Of a DNA stretch of 8,181 nucleotides, positions 1 through 7,842 are shown one piece after another. Position 1 is the stretch's first letter. Each line of letters opens with the position of its first letter. The DNA is taken from positions 1 to 8,181 of the forward strand of contig MWAC01000273.1 of assembly GCA_002068815.1 (NCBI GenBank), in the 5' to 3' direction. The DNA is from Firmicutes bacterium ADurb.Bin467 (GTDB lineage Bacteria > Bacillota > Clostridia > Christensenellales > Aristaeellaceae). The translations under genes were made by a program, and so were the position numbers. The notes under the pieces were generated by a model. The model was not told the origin of the DNA. It searched no databases and was given only the letters and a program-made list of their open reading frames with translations.

Positions 1-1
1 G

Positions 2-265
2 GGGCTCACGGCCAAGACGCTCTCGGGCAACGTCAACATCGGCGAGGGGCTTCTGTTCGACGTGATGACGATCGTCGTGCTCGGCGGGACGTCGCTCACC
101 GGCGGCCGCGGCAAGATATTCGGCGTCGTCATCGGCGCGCTGTTTCTGCAGGTCATCAGCAACATCATGGTGCTCATGAGCATCGACACCTACTGGCAGT
201 GGGTCGTCAAGGGCGTGATCCTGGTCGCGGTCGTGCTGATCGATTCGAATACGAAGAAGGATTGA
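2..265 (+). CDS. RbsC-type sugar ABC transporter permease, C-terminal part (5' truncated by window)
   Basis: Membrane subunit of a CUT2 (ribose/galactose-class) ABC importer. Only the last 87 codons are present, because the frame is open to the left edge. The diagnostic C-terminal block of this family is visible as [11 protein letters not shown] at 85-117. It is followed by a hydrophobic helix with [12 protein letters not shown], a short loop, a final helix ([14 protein letters not shown]) and a polar tail NTKKD. The complete permease at 3679-4641 carries the equivalent block (GGTSMSGGEGS), so this is a second, divergent paralogue from another transporter. It is the last gene of its operon, since a strong terminator starts 11 bases after the TGA stop. 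The substrate cannot be told from this part. Family assignment is firm. Confidence 0.9.
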   Translation, partial: GLTAKTLSGNVNIGEGLLFDVMTIVVLGGTSLTGGRGKIFGVVIGALFLQVISNIMVLMSIDTYWQWVVKGVILVAVVLIDSNTKKD

Positions 266-275
266 CGCTTTTCCG

Positions 276-304
276 CCGCGCCGCCGATGAAGCGGCGCGG
301 TTTT
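276..304 (+). terminator. Rho-independent terminator after the first permease
   Basis: Perfect 9-bp GC stem: CCGCGCCGC at 276-284 pairs with GCGGCGCGG at 292-300 across a 7-base loop, followed at once by TTTT (301-304). It starts 11 bases after the stop codon and ends the upstream sugar-transport operon before the guaB promoter. Confidence 0.9.
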
Positions 305-351
305 GCGTATATTTTCGTCAAATCGCCTCGCGCATTTAACCGCGGCCGACC

Positions 352-1870
<1,519 letters not shown>

Positions 1871-1891
1871 CCTTCGCAGGCGGTGTTTTCG

Positions 1892-1929
1892 AGGCCCCGG
1901 GGGGACAGGTGTCCCGCGGGGCCTTTCTA
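1892..1929 (+). terminator. Rho-independent terminator after guaB
   Basis: AGGCCCCG at 1892-1899 pairs with CGGGGCCT at 1917-1924. An inner stem GGGAC (1902-1906) pairs with GTCCC (1911-1915) around an AGGT loop. The outer arm runs into TTTCT. It lies 22 bases after the guaB stop and insulates the downstream transporter operon. Confidence 0.85.
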
Positions 1930-1984
1930 TATGCTACGCATCCCCTCCCGATTAAAATTAACATACAAATCCGGCAAAATGCCC

Positions 1985-2004
1985 TTGCGCAATCGTTTGG
2001 ACAT
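1985..2004 (+). promoter_or_regulatory. Candidate LacI-type operator, copy 1
   Basis: The sequence TTGCGCAATCGTTTGGACAT contains a pseudo-palindromic core CAATC|GTTTG (1990-1999) centred on CpG, the general form of LacI/PurR/RbsR-family operators. Seventeen of its 20 bases recur at 2105-2124. It covers the -35 hexamer and the start of the spacer of the upstream candidate promoter, so bound repressor would block RNA polymerase. The regulator gene is not in the window, so the family assignment is an inference from the operator's shape. Confidence 0.6.
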
Positions 2005-2013
2005 TGCTATAAT
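1985..2013 (+). promoter_or_regulatory. Candidate promoter P1 of the ABC importer operon (extended -10)
   Basis: A perfect TATAAT at 2008-2013 is preceded by TGC (2005-2007), giving an extended -10. The -35 hexamer TTGCGC at 1985-1990 is weak, with 17-base spacing. AT-rich sequence at about 1950-1979 could act as an UP element. The -35 is overlapped by the operator-like element, which fits a repressible promoter. Confidence 0.65.
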
Positions 2014-2020
2014 GTACATA

Positions 2021-2049
2021 TTGACCGGTGTCGGCGCGTACTGTACAAT
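2021..2049 (+). promoter_or_regulatory. Candidate promoter P2 of the ABC importer operon
   Basis: TTGACC at 2021-2026 and TACAAT at 2044-2049 are separated by 17 bases, each one mismatch from consensus. It lies just downstream of P1 and between the two operator-like elements. Transcription would begin near 2056, leaving a leader of about 105 bases before the GTG at 2161. Confidence 0.7.
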
Positions 2050-2104
2050 GGAAGCATACGCGCGCGGTTTTCCGCACGGCCGGAGGGCGCACCGCCGCGC
2101 GGGT

Positions 2105-2124
2105 TTGCGCAAACGATTGGGCAT
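2105..2124 (+). promoter_or_regulatory. Candidate LacI-type operator, copy 2
   Basis: TTGCGCAAACGATTGGGCAT matches copy 1 at 17 of 20 positions. Its core CAAAC|GATTG (2110-2119) is the exact reverse complement of the copy 1 core. The centre lies 120 bases from that of copy 1 and about 46 bases before the ATPase start, inside the leader. A repressor bound here could act as a roadblock or form a DNA loop with copy 1. Confidence 0.6.
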
Positions 2125-2160
2125 GATTCCCATCCGAACATCGAAGGAAGTGAAGCGAGG

Positions 2161-3660
2161 GTGACACAGGAACTGATCCGCATGGAAAACATCTCCAAGG
2201 AGTTTCCGGGGGTCAAGGCGCTCAGCGACGTACGCTTCCAACTGAACGCCGGCGAGGTGCACGCGCTGGTCGGCGAAAACGGCGCCGGGAAATCGACGCT
2301 GATGAAGGTGCTGACCGGCGTCTACGCGAAGGACGCGGGCTCGATCTTCCTGCGCGGCGAGCCGGTCGAGATCGGGAGCGTGCGCCAGAGCCAGCAGCTC
2401 GGGATCGTGATGATCCACCAGGAGCTGAACCTGATGAACCACCTGACGGCCGCGCAGAACATCTTCATCGGCCGGGAGGCGCGCCGCGCGGGGCTGTTTT
2501 TGCACGATCAGGAGCTGAACCGCCGCGCGAGGGAGCTGTTTGGGCGCCTGAACGTCGACATCGACCCGACCGTGCGCGTCGGGAGCCTGACGGTCGCGAA
2601 GCAGCAGATGGTCGAGATCGCGAAGGCGCTCTCGTACGACTCGGACGTCTTGATCATGGACGAGCCGACGGCGGCGCTGACCGACAACGAGATCAACGAC
2701 CTGTTCCGCGTGATCCGGATGCTGCGCGCCGAGGGCAAGGGAATCATACACATCTCGCACCGGCTCGAGGAACTCAAGCAGATTTCCGACCGCATCACGG
2801 TCATGCGCGACGGCGGCTACGTCGCGACCGTGAACACGCACGAGGTCGACACCGGCGAGATCATCTCGATGATGGTCGGGCGCGAGATATTCATCACGCG
2901 CACCGAGCGCGAGGTCCCCGCGGACGCGAAGGTCGCGCTCGAGGTCCGGAACATCCGCCGCGGGCGCATGGTCAAGGACGTGTCGTTCTCGGTCCGGCAG
3001 GGCGAGATACTGGGCATCGCCGGGCTCGTCGGCGCGGGCCGCACCGAGACCGCGCGCGCGATCTTCGGGGCCGACCGGAAGGCCGGCGGCGAGATATTCG
3101 TAAACGGCAAGAAGGTCTCGATCAATGCGCCCTCGGACGCTGTTAAGCACGGCATCGCGTATCTGTCCGAGGACCGGAAGCGGTACGGGCTGATGCTGGG
3201 GCTCAGCGTCCAGACGAACGCCTCGATCGCGACGATGCGCCGGTTTCTCACCGGCGGGTTCTTCCTGAGCGACAGGCGCGAGGGCGCGAACGCGCGCAAG
3301 ATGGTCGGCGAGCTCTCGATCAAGACGCCGACGCTCCGCCAGCGCGCGCGCTTCCTGTCCGGCGGCAACCAGCAGAAGCTCGTGCTCGCGAAGTGGCTGA
3401 CGAGGAACTGCGACATTCTGATCTTCGACGAGCCGACGCGCGGCATCGACGTCGGCGCGAAGAATGAGATCTACAAGCTGCTCGACCGGCTCGCGGCCGC
3501 GGGGAAGGCGATCGTGATGATCTCCTCGGAGCTCCCGGAGATCATCCGCGTCAGCAACCGCGTGGTCGTCATGTGCGAGGGCAGGATCACCGGCGAGGTA
3601 ACCGGCGACCGGATCGATCAGGAGACGATCATGCGGTACGCGACGATGCGAGAGGCATAA
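2161..3660 (+). CDS. Sugar ABC importer ATP-binding protein, two nucleotide-binding domains (RbsA/MglA class)
   Basis: Cytoplasmic ATPase that drives a ribose/galactose-class importer. With the GTG start it has 499 residues, the usual size for this fused double-NBD family. NBD1: Walker [10 protein letters not shown] (38-46), a degenerate signature LTVAKQQ (143-149), Walker B with catalytic Glu168 (LIMDEPT) and switch His200 (HISHR). NBD2: degenerate Walker [10 protein letters not shown] (288-296) with Arg294 for the usual Lys, a good signature LSGGNQQ (399-405), Walker B ILIFDEPT ending at Glu424, and Ser456 where the switch His would be. Only one composite ATP site should therefore be fully competent, as is usual in the family. 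GTG at 2161 was chosen because it gives the typical lead-in before [14 protein letters not shown] and has AAGGAAG 10 bases upstream. ATG at 2182 is possible but would clip the first strand. The frame stays open back to 1909, but that stretch holds the promoters. Substrate unknown. Confidence 0.95.
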   Translation: MTQELIRMENISKEFPGVKALSDVRFQLNAGEVHALVGENGAGKSTLMKVLTGVYAKDAGSIFLRGEPVEIGSVRQSQQLGIVMIHQELNLMNHLTAAQNIFIGREARRAGLFLHDQELNRRARELFGRLNVDIDPTVRVGSLTVAKQQMVEIAKALSYDSDVLIMDEPTAALTDNEINDLFRVIRMLRAEGKGIIHISHRLEELKQISDRITVMRDGGYVATVNTHEVDTGEIISMMVGREIFITRTEREVPADAKVALEVRNIRRGRMVKDVSFSVRQGEILGIAGLVGAGRTETARAIFGADRKAGGEIFVNGKKVSINAPSDAVKHGIAYLSEDRKRYGLMLGLSVQTNASIATMRRFLTGGFFLSDRREGANARKMVGELSIKTPTLRQRARFLSGGNQQKLVLAKWLTRNCDILIFDEPTRGIDVGAKNEIYKLLDRLAAAGKAIVMISSELPEIIRVSNRVVVMCEGRITGEVTGDRIDQETIMRYATMREA

Positions 3661-3665
3661 CGCTT

Positions 3666-3670
3666 GGAGG
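3666..3670 (+). promoter_or_regulatory. Ribosome binding site that fixes the permease start
   Basis: GGAGG lies 8 bases before the ATG at 3679. An in-frame TTG at 3664 overlaps this motif and so cannot use it, which rules out the longer N-terminus. Confidence 0.85.
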
Positions 3671-3678
3671 CGACAAGT

Positions 3679-4641
3679 ATGACCAAGACAAACAACCGGT
3701 CGGCAACCCAGCTGCTTATCATCGTGAGCGTTCTGATCGTGATGTTCGCGTTCTTCGCGCTGATGAAGCCGGGGTTCGCGAGCTATATAAACGTGATGAC
3801 GATCGCGCTGTCCACCTGCGTAAACGGCCTCTTGGCACTGGGCGTGACGTTCGTCATCACGACGGCGGGCATCGACCTCTCGATCGGCACGACCATGACC
3901 TTCAGCTGCGTGATGAGCGGCATCGCGTTCACGAGCTGGGGGTTCCCGATCGGCCTCGCGATCGCGTTCGGGTTCCTCGTGGGCGCGGCGTGCGGCGGGA
4001 CGAGCGGCTTCGCGGTCGCGAAGATGAAGTTGCCGCCGTTCATCGCGACGCTGGCGATGCAGATGATGACGAAGGGGCTCTCGCTCGTCGTGTCCGGCAT
4101 CAAGCCCGTGTACTTCACGGCCGCGCCGAACTACCAGAAGATCGCACTCGGGGGCTTTTTGGGCATCGACGGCTTCTACAACGCGTTCGTGCTGTTCATC
4201 CTGGGCATCGCGATCGCCTACGTGCTGTATTCGAGGACCTTGCTCGGCCGCTACACGCAGGCGATCGGCTCGAACGAGGAATCCGCCCGGCTCTCCGGCA
4301 TCAACACGACCCGCTGGAAGATGCTCGTCTACATGGTGAGCGGCCTGTTCAGCGCGTTCGCGGGGCTGATCATGTCCTCGCGGCTCGGCTCCGCGCAGCC
4401 GCAGTTGGGCGCCGGGTACGAGTCCGAGGCGATCGCCGCGGCGGTCATCGGCGGCACCTCGATGTCCGGCGGCGAGGGCTCGATCCCGGGGACGGTCATC
4501 GGCGCGTTCATCATCTCGGTGCTGACGAACGGCCTCCGCTCGATGGCGGTCACGACCGAGTGGCAGACCGTCGTCACCGGCATGGTGCTCGCGGGCGCCG
4601 TGTACTTCGACCTGCTCAGGAAGCGGGGCAGGGCGAACTGA
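3679..4641 (+). CDS. Sugar ABC importer permease, RbsC class
   Basis: Integral membrane subunit forming the channel of the importer, paired with the ATPase 18 bases upstream. It has 320 residues, normal for the family. A short polar N-terminus precedes the first helix (about residues 11-29), and many hydrophobic helices follow. Family hallmarks are TAGIDLSIG (62-70), the cytoplasmic coupling segment GRYTQAIGSNEESARLSGI (190-208) that contacts the ATPase, and GGTSMSGGEGSIPGTVIGA (258-276). The C-terminus RKRGRAN is basic and cytoplasmic. Only one permease gene is present, so the channel is probably a homodimer, as in RbsC systems. It is clearly distinct from the partial permease at the left edge. 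Substrate not predictable from this sequence. Confidence 0.95.
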   Translation: MTKTNNRSATQLLIIVSVLIVMFAFFALMKPGFASYINVMTIALSTCVNGLLALGVTFVITTAGIDLSIGTTMTFSCVMSGIAFTSWGFPIGLAIAFGFLVGAACGGTSGFAVAKMKLPPFIATLAMQMMTKGLSLVVSGIKPVYFTAAPNYQKIALGGFLGIDGFYNAFVLFILGIAIAYVLYSRTLLGRYTQAIGSNEESARLSGINTTRWKMLVYMVSGLFSAFAGLIMSSRLGSAQPQLGAGYESEAIAAAVIGGTSMSGGEGSIPGTVIGAFIISVLTNGLRSMAVTTEWQTVVTGMVLAGAVYFDLLRKRGRAN

Positions 4642-4649
4642 TCCGACTG

Positions 4650-4666
4650 AAACCCCGGCGGGGTTT
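4650..4666 (+). promoter_or_regulatory. Intercistronic stem-loop before the binding-protein gene
   Basis: Perfect inverted repeat AAACCCC (4650-4656) / GGGGTTT (4660-4666) around a GGC triloop, 8 bases past the permease stop and 27 bases before the next ATG. It lacks a U-run beyond the stem, so it is unlikely to be a full terminator. Hairpins here often act as weak attenuators or mRNA-processing and stability elements that let the binding protein be made in excess over the membrane subunits. That role is inferred. Confidence 0.6.
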
Positions 4667-4693
4667 AGGTATACAAAAAAGGAGGTTTGAATC

Positions 4694-5671
4694 ATGAAGA
4701 AGGTTCTGGTACTGGCTCTGGCGGTCATGCTGCTTCTGTCGGCCGCGGTTCCCGCGATGGCTACGGCGAAGCCCCTCGAGGGAGGCTTTATCCCGGTGAT
4801 CCCGCTGGGCGTCGCGCACCAGTTCTGGCAGGCGGTCAAGATGGGCGCGGAGCAGGCCGCCGAGGAATACGGCGTGACCATCGTGTTCGACGGCCCGCAG
4901 GAGGAGACCATGGTCGACAAGCAGGTCGACATCCTCCGCGCGAACCTGACGAACGAGAACCTGATCGCGGTCTGCATGGCCGCCATCGACGAGCAGTCGG
5001 TCCTCACGGACCTGACGGCCGTCAAGGAGAAGGGCATGCCGGTCGTCGGCTTTGACGCCGGCTGCGGCGCGATCGCCGACGCGCACTGCTCGACGTCCAA
5101 CTACGCCGCCGGCGAGCTCGCCGCCCAGAACGCCATCCGCCTTCTGAACGGCGAGGGCAAGATCGCCATCGTCGGCCACTCGCAGACGGTCGTGGACGCG
5201 GTCGCGCGCGTCAAGGGCTTCGTCGACTACATCCAGGCGAACTCGAAGATCGAGATCGTCGACACGCAGTACGGCGACGGCGATCACTTGAAGTCCGCCG
5301 ACATCGCGAAGTCGATGCTCATCGCGAACCCCGACATCGACCTCATCTACGCCTCGAACGAGGGCGCGTGCGTCGGCGCGTACAACGGCCTCAAGGAGAT
5401 CAACATGATCGGCAAGGTCATGCTGATCGGCTTCGACTCCTCGGCCGCGATGAAGGCCGGCGTCCGCAACGGCGAAATCGCCGGCGCAATCACGCAGGAC
5501 CCGGTCGGCATGGGCTACAAGGCGGTCGCGACCGCGTGCAAGCTCGTGCTCGGCGAGCCGGTTGAGGGAGAAGTGAACGAGAACGGGACCATCGTCGTCG
5601 ACACGGGCTGCTACTGGTACGACGCCACGAACATGGACGAGGCGCACATCGCGCCGCTGCTCTACGACTGA
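4694..5671 (+). CDS. Sugar ABC importer substrate-binding protein, RbsB-like (type I periplasmic-binding fold)
   Basis: Extracytoplasmic receptor that captures the solute and delivers it to the permease. It has 325 residues. A Sec signal peptide (MKK, then a hydrophobic core LVLALAVMLLLSAAV) ends at AMA, so cleavage is likely after Ala23. No lipobox cysteine is present, so the mature protein is predicted to be soluble rather than a lipoprotein. The mature part has the two-lobed fold of the Peripla_BP_4 group: early strand IPVIPLGVAHQFWQAVKMGA, GMPVVGFDAGC near the hinge, then IAIVGHSQTV, DLIYASNEGACVGAYNGL and VMLIGFDSS. An excellent AAGGAGG (4679-4685) lies 8 bases before the ATG, stronger than the sites of its neighbours and consistent with high expression. 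The mature part holds six cysteines, somewhat many for an exported protein. Ligand unknown. Confidence 0.95.
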   Translation: MKKVLVLALAVMLLLSAAVPAMATAKPLEGGFIPVIPLGVAHQFWQAVKMGAEQAAEEYGVTIVFDGPQEETMVDKQVDILRANLTNENLIAVCMAAIDEQSVLTDLTAVKEKGMPVVGFDAGCGAIADAHCSTSNYAAGELAAQNAIRLLNGEGKIAIVGHSQTVVDAVARVKGFVDYIQANSKIEIVDTQYGDGDHLKSADIAKSMLIANPDIDLIYASNEGACVGAYNGLKEINMIGKVMLIGFDSSAAMKAGVRNGEIAGAITQDPVGMGYKAVATACKLVLGEPVEGEVNENGTIVVDTGCYWYDATNMDEAHIAPLLYD

Positions 5672-5681
5672 TCGACAGGCA

Positions 5682-5716
5682 GGGGGCGGATTTCCGCCCC
5701 CGATTTCCGGATTTTT
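5682..5716 (+). terminator. Strong GC hairpin, probable partial terminator after the binding-protein gene
   Basis: GGGGGCGGA (5682-5690) pairs with TCCGCCCCC (5693-5701), 10 bases after the stop. The following T-rich stretch is broken up (GATTTCCGGATTTTT, 5702-5716), so termination may be incomplete. No promoter is evident between here and the gene at 5776, so read-through into the downstream genes is the simplest way they are expressed. Confidence 0.7.
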
Positions 5717-5763
5717 GGAGATGAATGTCCGGCTCAACGACGCCTTTTGATAAAAAACCCGGC

Positions 5764-5769
5764 AGGAGG
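5764..5769 (+). promoter_or_regulatory. Ribosome binding site that fixes the ASRT-family start
   Basis: AGGAGG lies 6 bases before the ATG at 5776. An in-frame ATG at 5725 would add 17 residues, but only a short GGAG at 4-base spacing precedes it, and the added residues match nothing in the family. 5776 is therefore preferred. Confidence 0.8.
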
Positions 5770-5775
5770 AGAAAG

Positions 5776-6147
5776 ATGTACGGAAAAAAGGTCTGGTTTT
5801 TCCCGGACGGCGACCGGCCGCCGCTCGGCGACAGCGCGATGAAGGGCCACGAGTCCTACGTGGTGCTGAACCCCAACGAGGCCGACGCGCACGTCGAGTT
5901 CACGCTCTACTTCGAGGACCGGGAGCCGATTCGAAGCATCCGGATGACCGTAGGACGAGAGCGCGTCAAGTGCTTTCAGACGCACAACCCCGACCACTTC
6001 GGCGTTCACACGCTGCCGATCGCGACGCAGTACGCGGCGAAGGTCGAAAGCGACGTGCCGGTCATCGTGCAGTACGGCCGGCTGGACGAGAGGCAGGTAA
6101 ACCTCGCCTACTATACGACGATGGGGTACCCGATCGATGACTGCTAA
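5776..6147 (+). CDS. ASRT-family (Anabaena sensory rhodopsin transducer-like) beta-sandwich protein
   Basis: A 123-residue soluble protein of the family named after the cyanobacterial sensory-rhodopsin transducer. Recognition rests on the family's order of motifs: VWFFPDGDRPP (6-16), HESYVVLNPNEADAHVEFTLYFEDREP (25-51, the most conserved block) and VPVIVQYGRLDERQ (94-107), with a following TTMGYP. No signal peptide or membrane segment is seen. The named member partners a rhodopsin, but most relatives occur in bacteria without one, often beside carbohydrate genes, and are thought to bind small molecules. There is no rhodopsin here, and the gene sits behind a sugar importer and overlaps a mutarotase-family gene, so a sugar-binding or sugar-sensing role fits. 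The function is inferred and the family call is confident. Confidence 0.85.
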   Translation: MYGKKVWFFPDGDRPPLGDSAMKGHESYVVLNPNEADAHVEFTLYFEDREPIRSIRMTVGRERVKCFQTHNPDHFGVHTLPIATQYAAKVESDVPVIVQYGRLDERQVNLAYYTTMGYPIDDC

Positions 6148-6454
6148 ACGCTTCTGCCAGCGCGCGTTTTTGAAGCCGGAGAAGATCGACGAGTACCGCC
6201 GCCTGCACGCCGCGGTATGGCCGGAGGTCTTAAAGACCATCAAGGACTGCAACCTTCAGAACTACTCGATTTCCATCCTGGGGGACATGGTCGTCGCCTA
6301 CTTCGAGTACACGGGGGACGACTACGAGGCGGACATGCGCAAGATGGCGGCCGACCCCGTGACGGTCGAATGGTGGAAGCACACGAAGCCGTGCTTCGTC
6401 CGCCACGACGAGAAAGTATACTACGAGGACATGGAAGAGATATTTTACGTTTAG
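6137..6454 (+). CDS. L-rhamnose mutarotase family protein (RhaM/YiiL-like)
   Basis: A 105-residue protein of the dimeric alpha/beta fold that interconverts alpha and beta anomers of L-rhamnose or related 6-deoxysugars. The residues used for catalysis in E. coli YiiL/RhaM have counterparts: Tyr20 and His24 in EYRRLHAAVWPEV, and the Trp79-Trp80 pair in VEWWKHTKP. The internal NYSISILGDMVVAYFEY matches the family's central strands. The ATG lies inside the preceding gene (11-base overlap) with no good ribosome binding site, so translation is probably coupled to that gene. The stop codon TAG is the first part of a long repeat. No rhamnose isomerase, kinase or aldolase is visible, so the substrate need not be rhamnose; fucose-type or other sugars are possible. 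I therefore give no gene symbol. Confidence 0.88.
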   Translation: MTAKRFCQRAFLKPEKIDEYRRLHAAVWPEVLKTIKDCNLQNYSISILGDMVVAYFEYTGDDYEADMRKMAADPVTVEWWKHTKPCFVRHDEKVYYEDMEEIFYV

Positions 6455-6517
6455 CAATCCGCCTGCGGATTGCGGGTCGGCGGGCCATATACGGTTTGGC
6501 ACGCCGACAAACGACAG
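6449..6517 (+). repeat. 69-base double-hairpin repeat, copy 1
   Basis: Identical over 69 bases to 6524-6592. It begins at the last sense codon of the mutarotase gene (GTT) and includes its TAG stop. Hairpin A: GCAATCCGC (6454-6462) / GCGGATTGC (6465-6473), loop CT. Hairpin B: 6476-6487 pairs with 6497-6508 (GTCGGCGGGCCA / TGGCACGCCGAC) with one mismatch and a 9-base loop. The layout resembles REP/BIME-type extragenic palindromes or a small non-autonomous element. Confidence 0.9.
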
Positions 6518-6523
6518 GGCAAA

Positions 6524-6592
6524 GTTTAGCAATCCGCCTGCGGATTGCGGGTCGGCGGGCCATATACGGTTTGGCACGCCGACAAACGACAG
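6524..6592 (+). repeat. 69-base double-hairpin repeat, copy 2
   Basis: Exact copy of 6449-6517, offset by 75 bases and separated from it by GGCAAA. Hairpin A is at 6529-6548 and hairpin B at 6551-6583. It ends one base before the AAAGGAG ribosome binding site (6594-6600) of the next gene, so four stacked hairpins separate the mutarotase and M24 genes. They may modulate read-through or mRNA decay. Confidence 0.9.
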
Positions 6593-6609
6593 TAAAGGAG
6601 ATTGAAACG

Positions 6610-7785
6610 ATGGAACACGGAAGCATCTTCATCCCCAAGAGCGAATACATGGAGCGCGTTAAGAAGTGCGCGGCGATCCTTCGGCGCGAGAACCTCGACG
6701 CGCTGATCGTCAACGGCAACGAGGCGGACTACGCGAACCCGCGCTATTTCTCGGGCTACTGGCCGCTGTTTGAGCGCGCGGGCGTCGCGATCTCGGCGGG
6801 CGGCGACGCGGCCTTGATGTGCGGGCCGGAGTCGAAGCACTTCGCGGGCGACCGCTCGAAGCTCGACAAGCTGTTCGTGCTCAAGGAATACCGCGAGGGC
6901 GCGGACCCGGCGTACCCGGAGTTTTCGGCGGACAGCTTCCACGACGTATTCAAGGCGATCGGCGTCGCGGGCAAGAAGCTGCGCATCGGCGTCGCGAGCT
7001 ATTTGGATACCTCGGTCGTCATCATGGAGGGTATCCGGGACGCGTTCCCGGAGGCCGAGATCGTGCGCGCCGACCAGATCATGGTCGAGCTGCGCAGGGT
7101 CAAGTCCGCAAACGAGATCGCGTGCCTGCGCGAGGGCTACCGGATTTCGGAGCTCGCGACGCAGCAGGTGATCAGGGAGATTCGCCCGGGCATGACGGAA
7201 TTGCAGGCGGTGGGCATCGCGCAGCGCGTGATCTACGAGCACGGCGCGGAGTACGAGGGGCTGCCGATGTACGTGTTCTCGGAGGCGTCGACGCGCCACG
7301 CGATCTCGCGCTCGGGCTACCGGAAGTTCGAGAAGGGCGACATCGTGCAGCTGAACCTGTCTGCGAAGATCGACGGCTACTCGGCGTCGATCGGCTACCC
7401 GATCGTGCTCGGCAAGCTCGAGGGGAGGCGCCGCGACGTCGTGCTGTTCGGCCTCGAGGCGCACAACTGGACGGAGAAGCAGGTCAGGGCGAGCGTATAC
7501 GCGGCGGACATCGCGAAGCAGTTCTACCGGTTCTACGTCGAGAACGGCTACAAGGACAACTTCGTCTACGGCCCGCTGCACGGCACCGGCATGATCGAGG
7601 TCGAGGCGCCGTGGGTCGAGACGAGCTCGGACTACCACCTGGAGCCGAACATGACGTTCCAGATCGATACCTACATATCGACCGACACGTTCGGCGTGCG
7701 CTGGGAAAAGGGCATCGCGGTGACCGAAACCGGCTGCGACGTGCTGAGCGCGCCGATCGGGAAGCTGTACGAGCTGGAATTCTAA
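6610..7785 (+). CDS. M24-family creatinase-like protein with degenerate metal site
   Basis: A 391-residue cytosolic protein with a creatinase/prolidase N-terminal domain (about 1-165) and a 'pita-bread' M24 domain (about 170-391). In metal-dependent M24 aminopeptidases five ligands (Asp, Asp, His, Glu, Glu) hold two metal ions. The counterparts here are Asn249 (IVQLNLSAK), Ser260, His324 (PLHGTG), Asp353 (FQIDTY) and Glu366 (VRWEK), so the first two are lost and the fourth is altered. The same Asp-to-Asn change occurs in creatinase (SLNCF), which is metal-free and splits creatine into sarcosine and urea. The creatinase catalytic His has a counterpart in His230 (STRHAIS). A hydrolase of a guanidino, amidino or other C-N bond is therefore likelier than a peptidase. 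ATG 6610 has AAAGGAG 9 bases upstream; the frame continues open back through the repeats, but that part is not coding. True substrate unknown. Confidence 0.85.
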   Translation: MEHGSIFIPKSEYMERVKKCAAILRRENLDALIVNGNEADYANPRYFSGYWPLFERAGVAISAGGDAALMCGPESKHFAGDRSKLDKLFVLKEYREGADPAYPEFSADSFHDVFKAIGVAGKKLRIGVASYLDTSVVIMEGIRDAFPEAEIVRADQIMVELRRVKSANEIACLREGYRISELATQQVIREIRPGMTELQAVGIAQRVIYEHGAEYEGLPMYVFSEASTRHAISRSGYRKFEKGDIVQLNLSAKIDGYSASIGYPIVLGKLEGRRRDVVLFGLEAHNWTEKQVRASVYAADIAKQFYRFYVENGYKDNFVYGPLHGTGMIEVEAPWVETSSDYHLEPNMTFQIDTYISTDTFGVRWEKGIAVTETGCDVLSAPIGKLYELEF

Positions 7786-7791
7786 ACAGGC

Positions 7792-7816
7792 GGGGCCGTC
7801 GAAGGGCGGCCCCTTT
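7792..7816 (+). terminator. Weak stem-loop between the M24 and creatininase-family genes
   Basis: GGGGCCG (7792-7798) pairs with CGGCCCC (7807-7813) around an 8-base loop, followed only by TTTC. The short U-run suggests partial termination or an mRNA-stability hairpin rather than an operon end, since the next start is 27 bases further on with no promoter seen. Confidence 0.5.
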
Positions 7817-7842
7817 CGAATCCAAGGAAAGGACGTGACAAC

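Noticed and set aside
2056..2160. Riboswitch in the importer leader
   Set aside because: The GC-rich leader can form local stems, but I could not match it to any known riboswitch core and no terminator or anti-terminator pair is visible.
1883..2164. Possible small gene in the control region, or a longer ATPase starting at 1909
   Set aside because: The stretch contains the guaB terminator, two promoters and the operator-like elements. Its translation shows no domain and the ATPase already has a normal length from 2161.
3573..4697. Plus-strand open frame overlapping the permease in another phase
   Set aside because: Its translation is Arg/Gly/Asp-rich without motifs, and the overlapped permease has all family signatures.
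1927..5100. Very long open frame on the minus strand (over 1000 codons)
   Set aside because: It runs antisense to the ATPase, permease and binding protein, all well-supported genes. Its translation is low-complexity (rich in Arg, Asp, Ala, His, Val), as expected from GC-rich codons read backwards.
5721..5750. Nine-codon open frame after GGAG, a possible leader peptide (MNVRLNDAF)
   Set aside because: No competing RNA hairpins or run of regulatory codons follow it, so there is no support for attenuation; it is too short to judge.
6449..6592. CRISPR-like array
   Set aside because: There are only two units, 69 bases each, with a 6-base spacer and strong internal hairpins. This does not fit the repeat and spacer sizes of CRISPR.
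6217..6609. N-terminal extension of the M24 protein through the repeats
   Set aside because: The frame is open by chance. It overlaps the mutarotase gene, and the ATG at 6610 has a good ribosome binding site and gives a normal family N-terminus.
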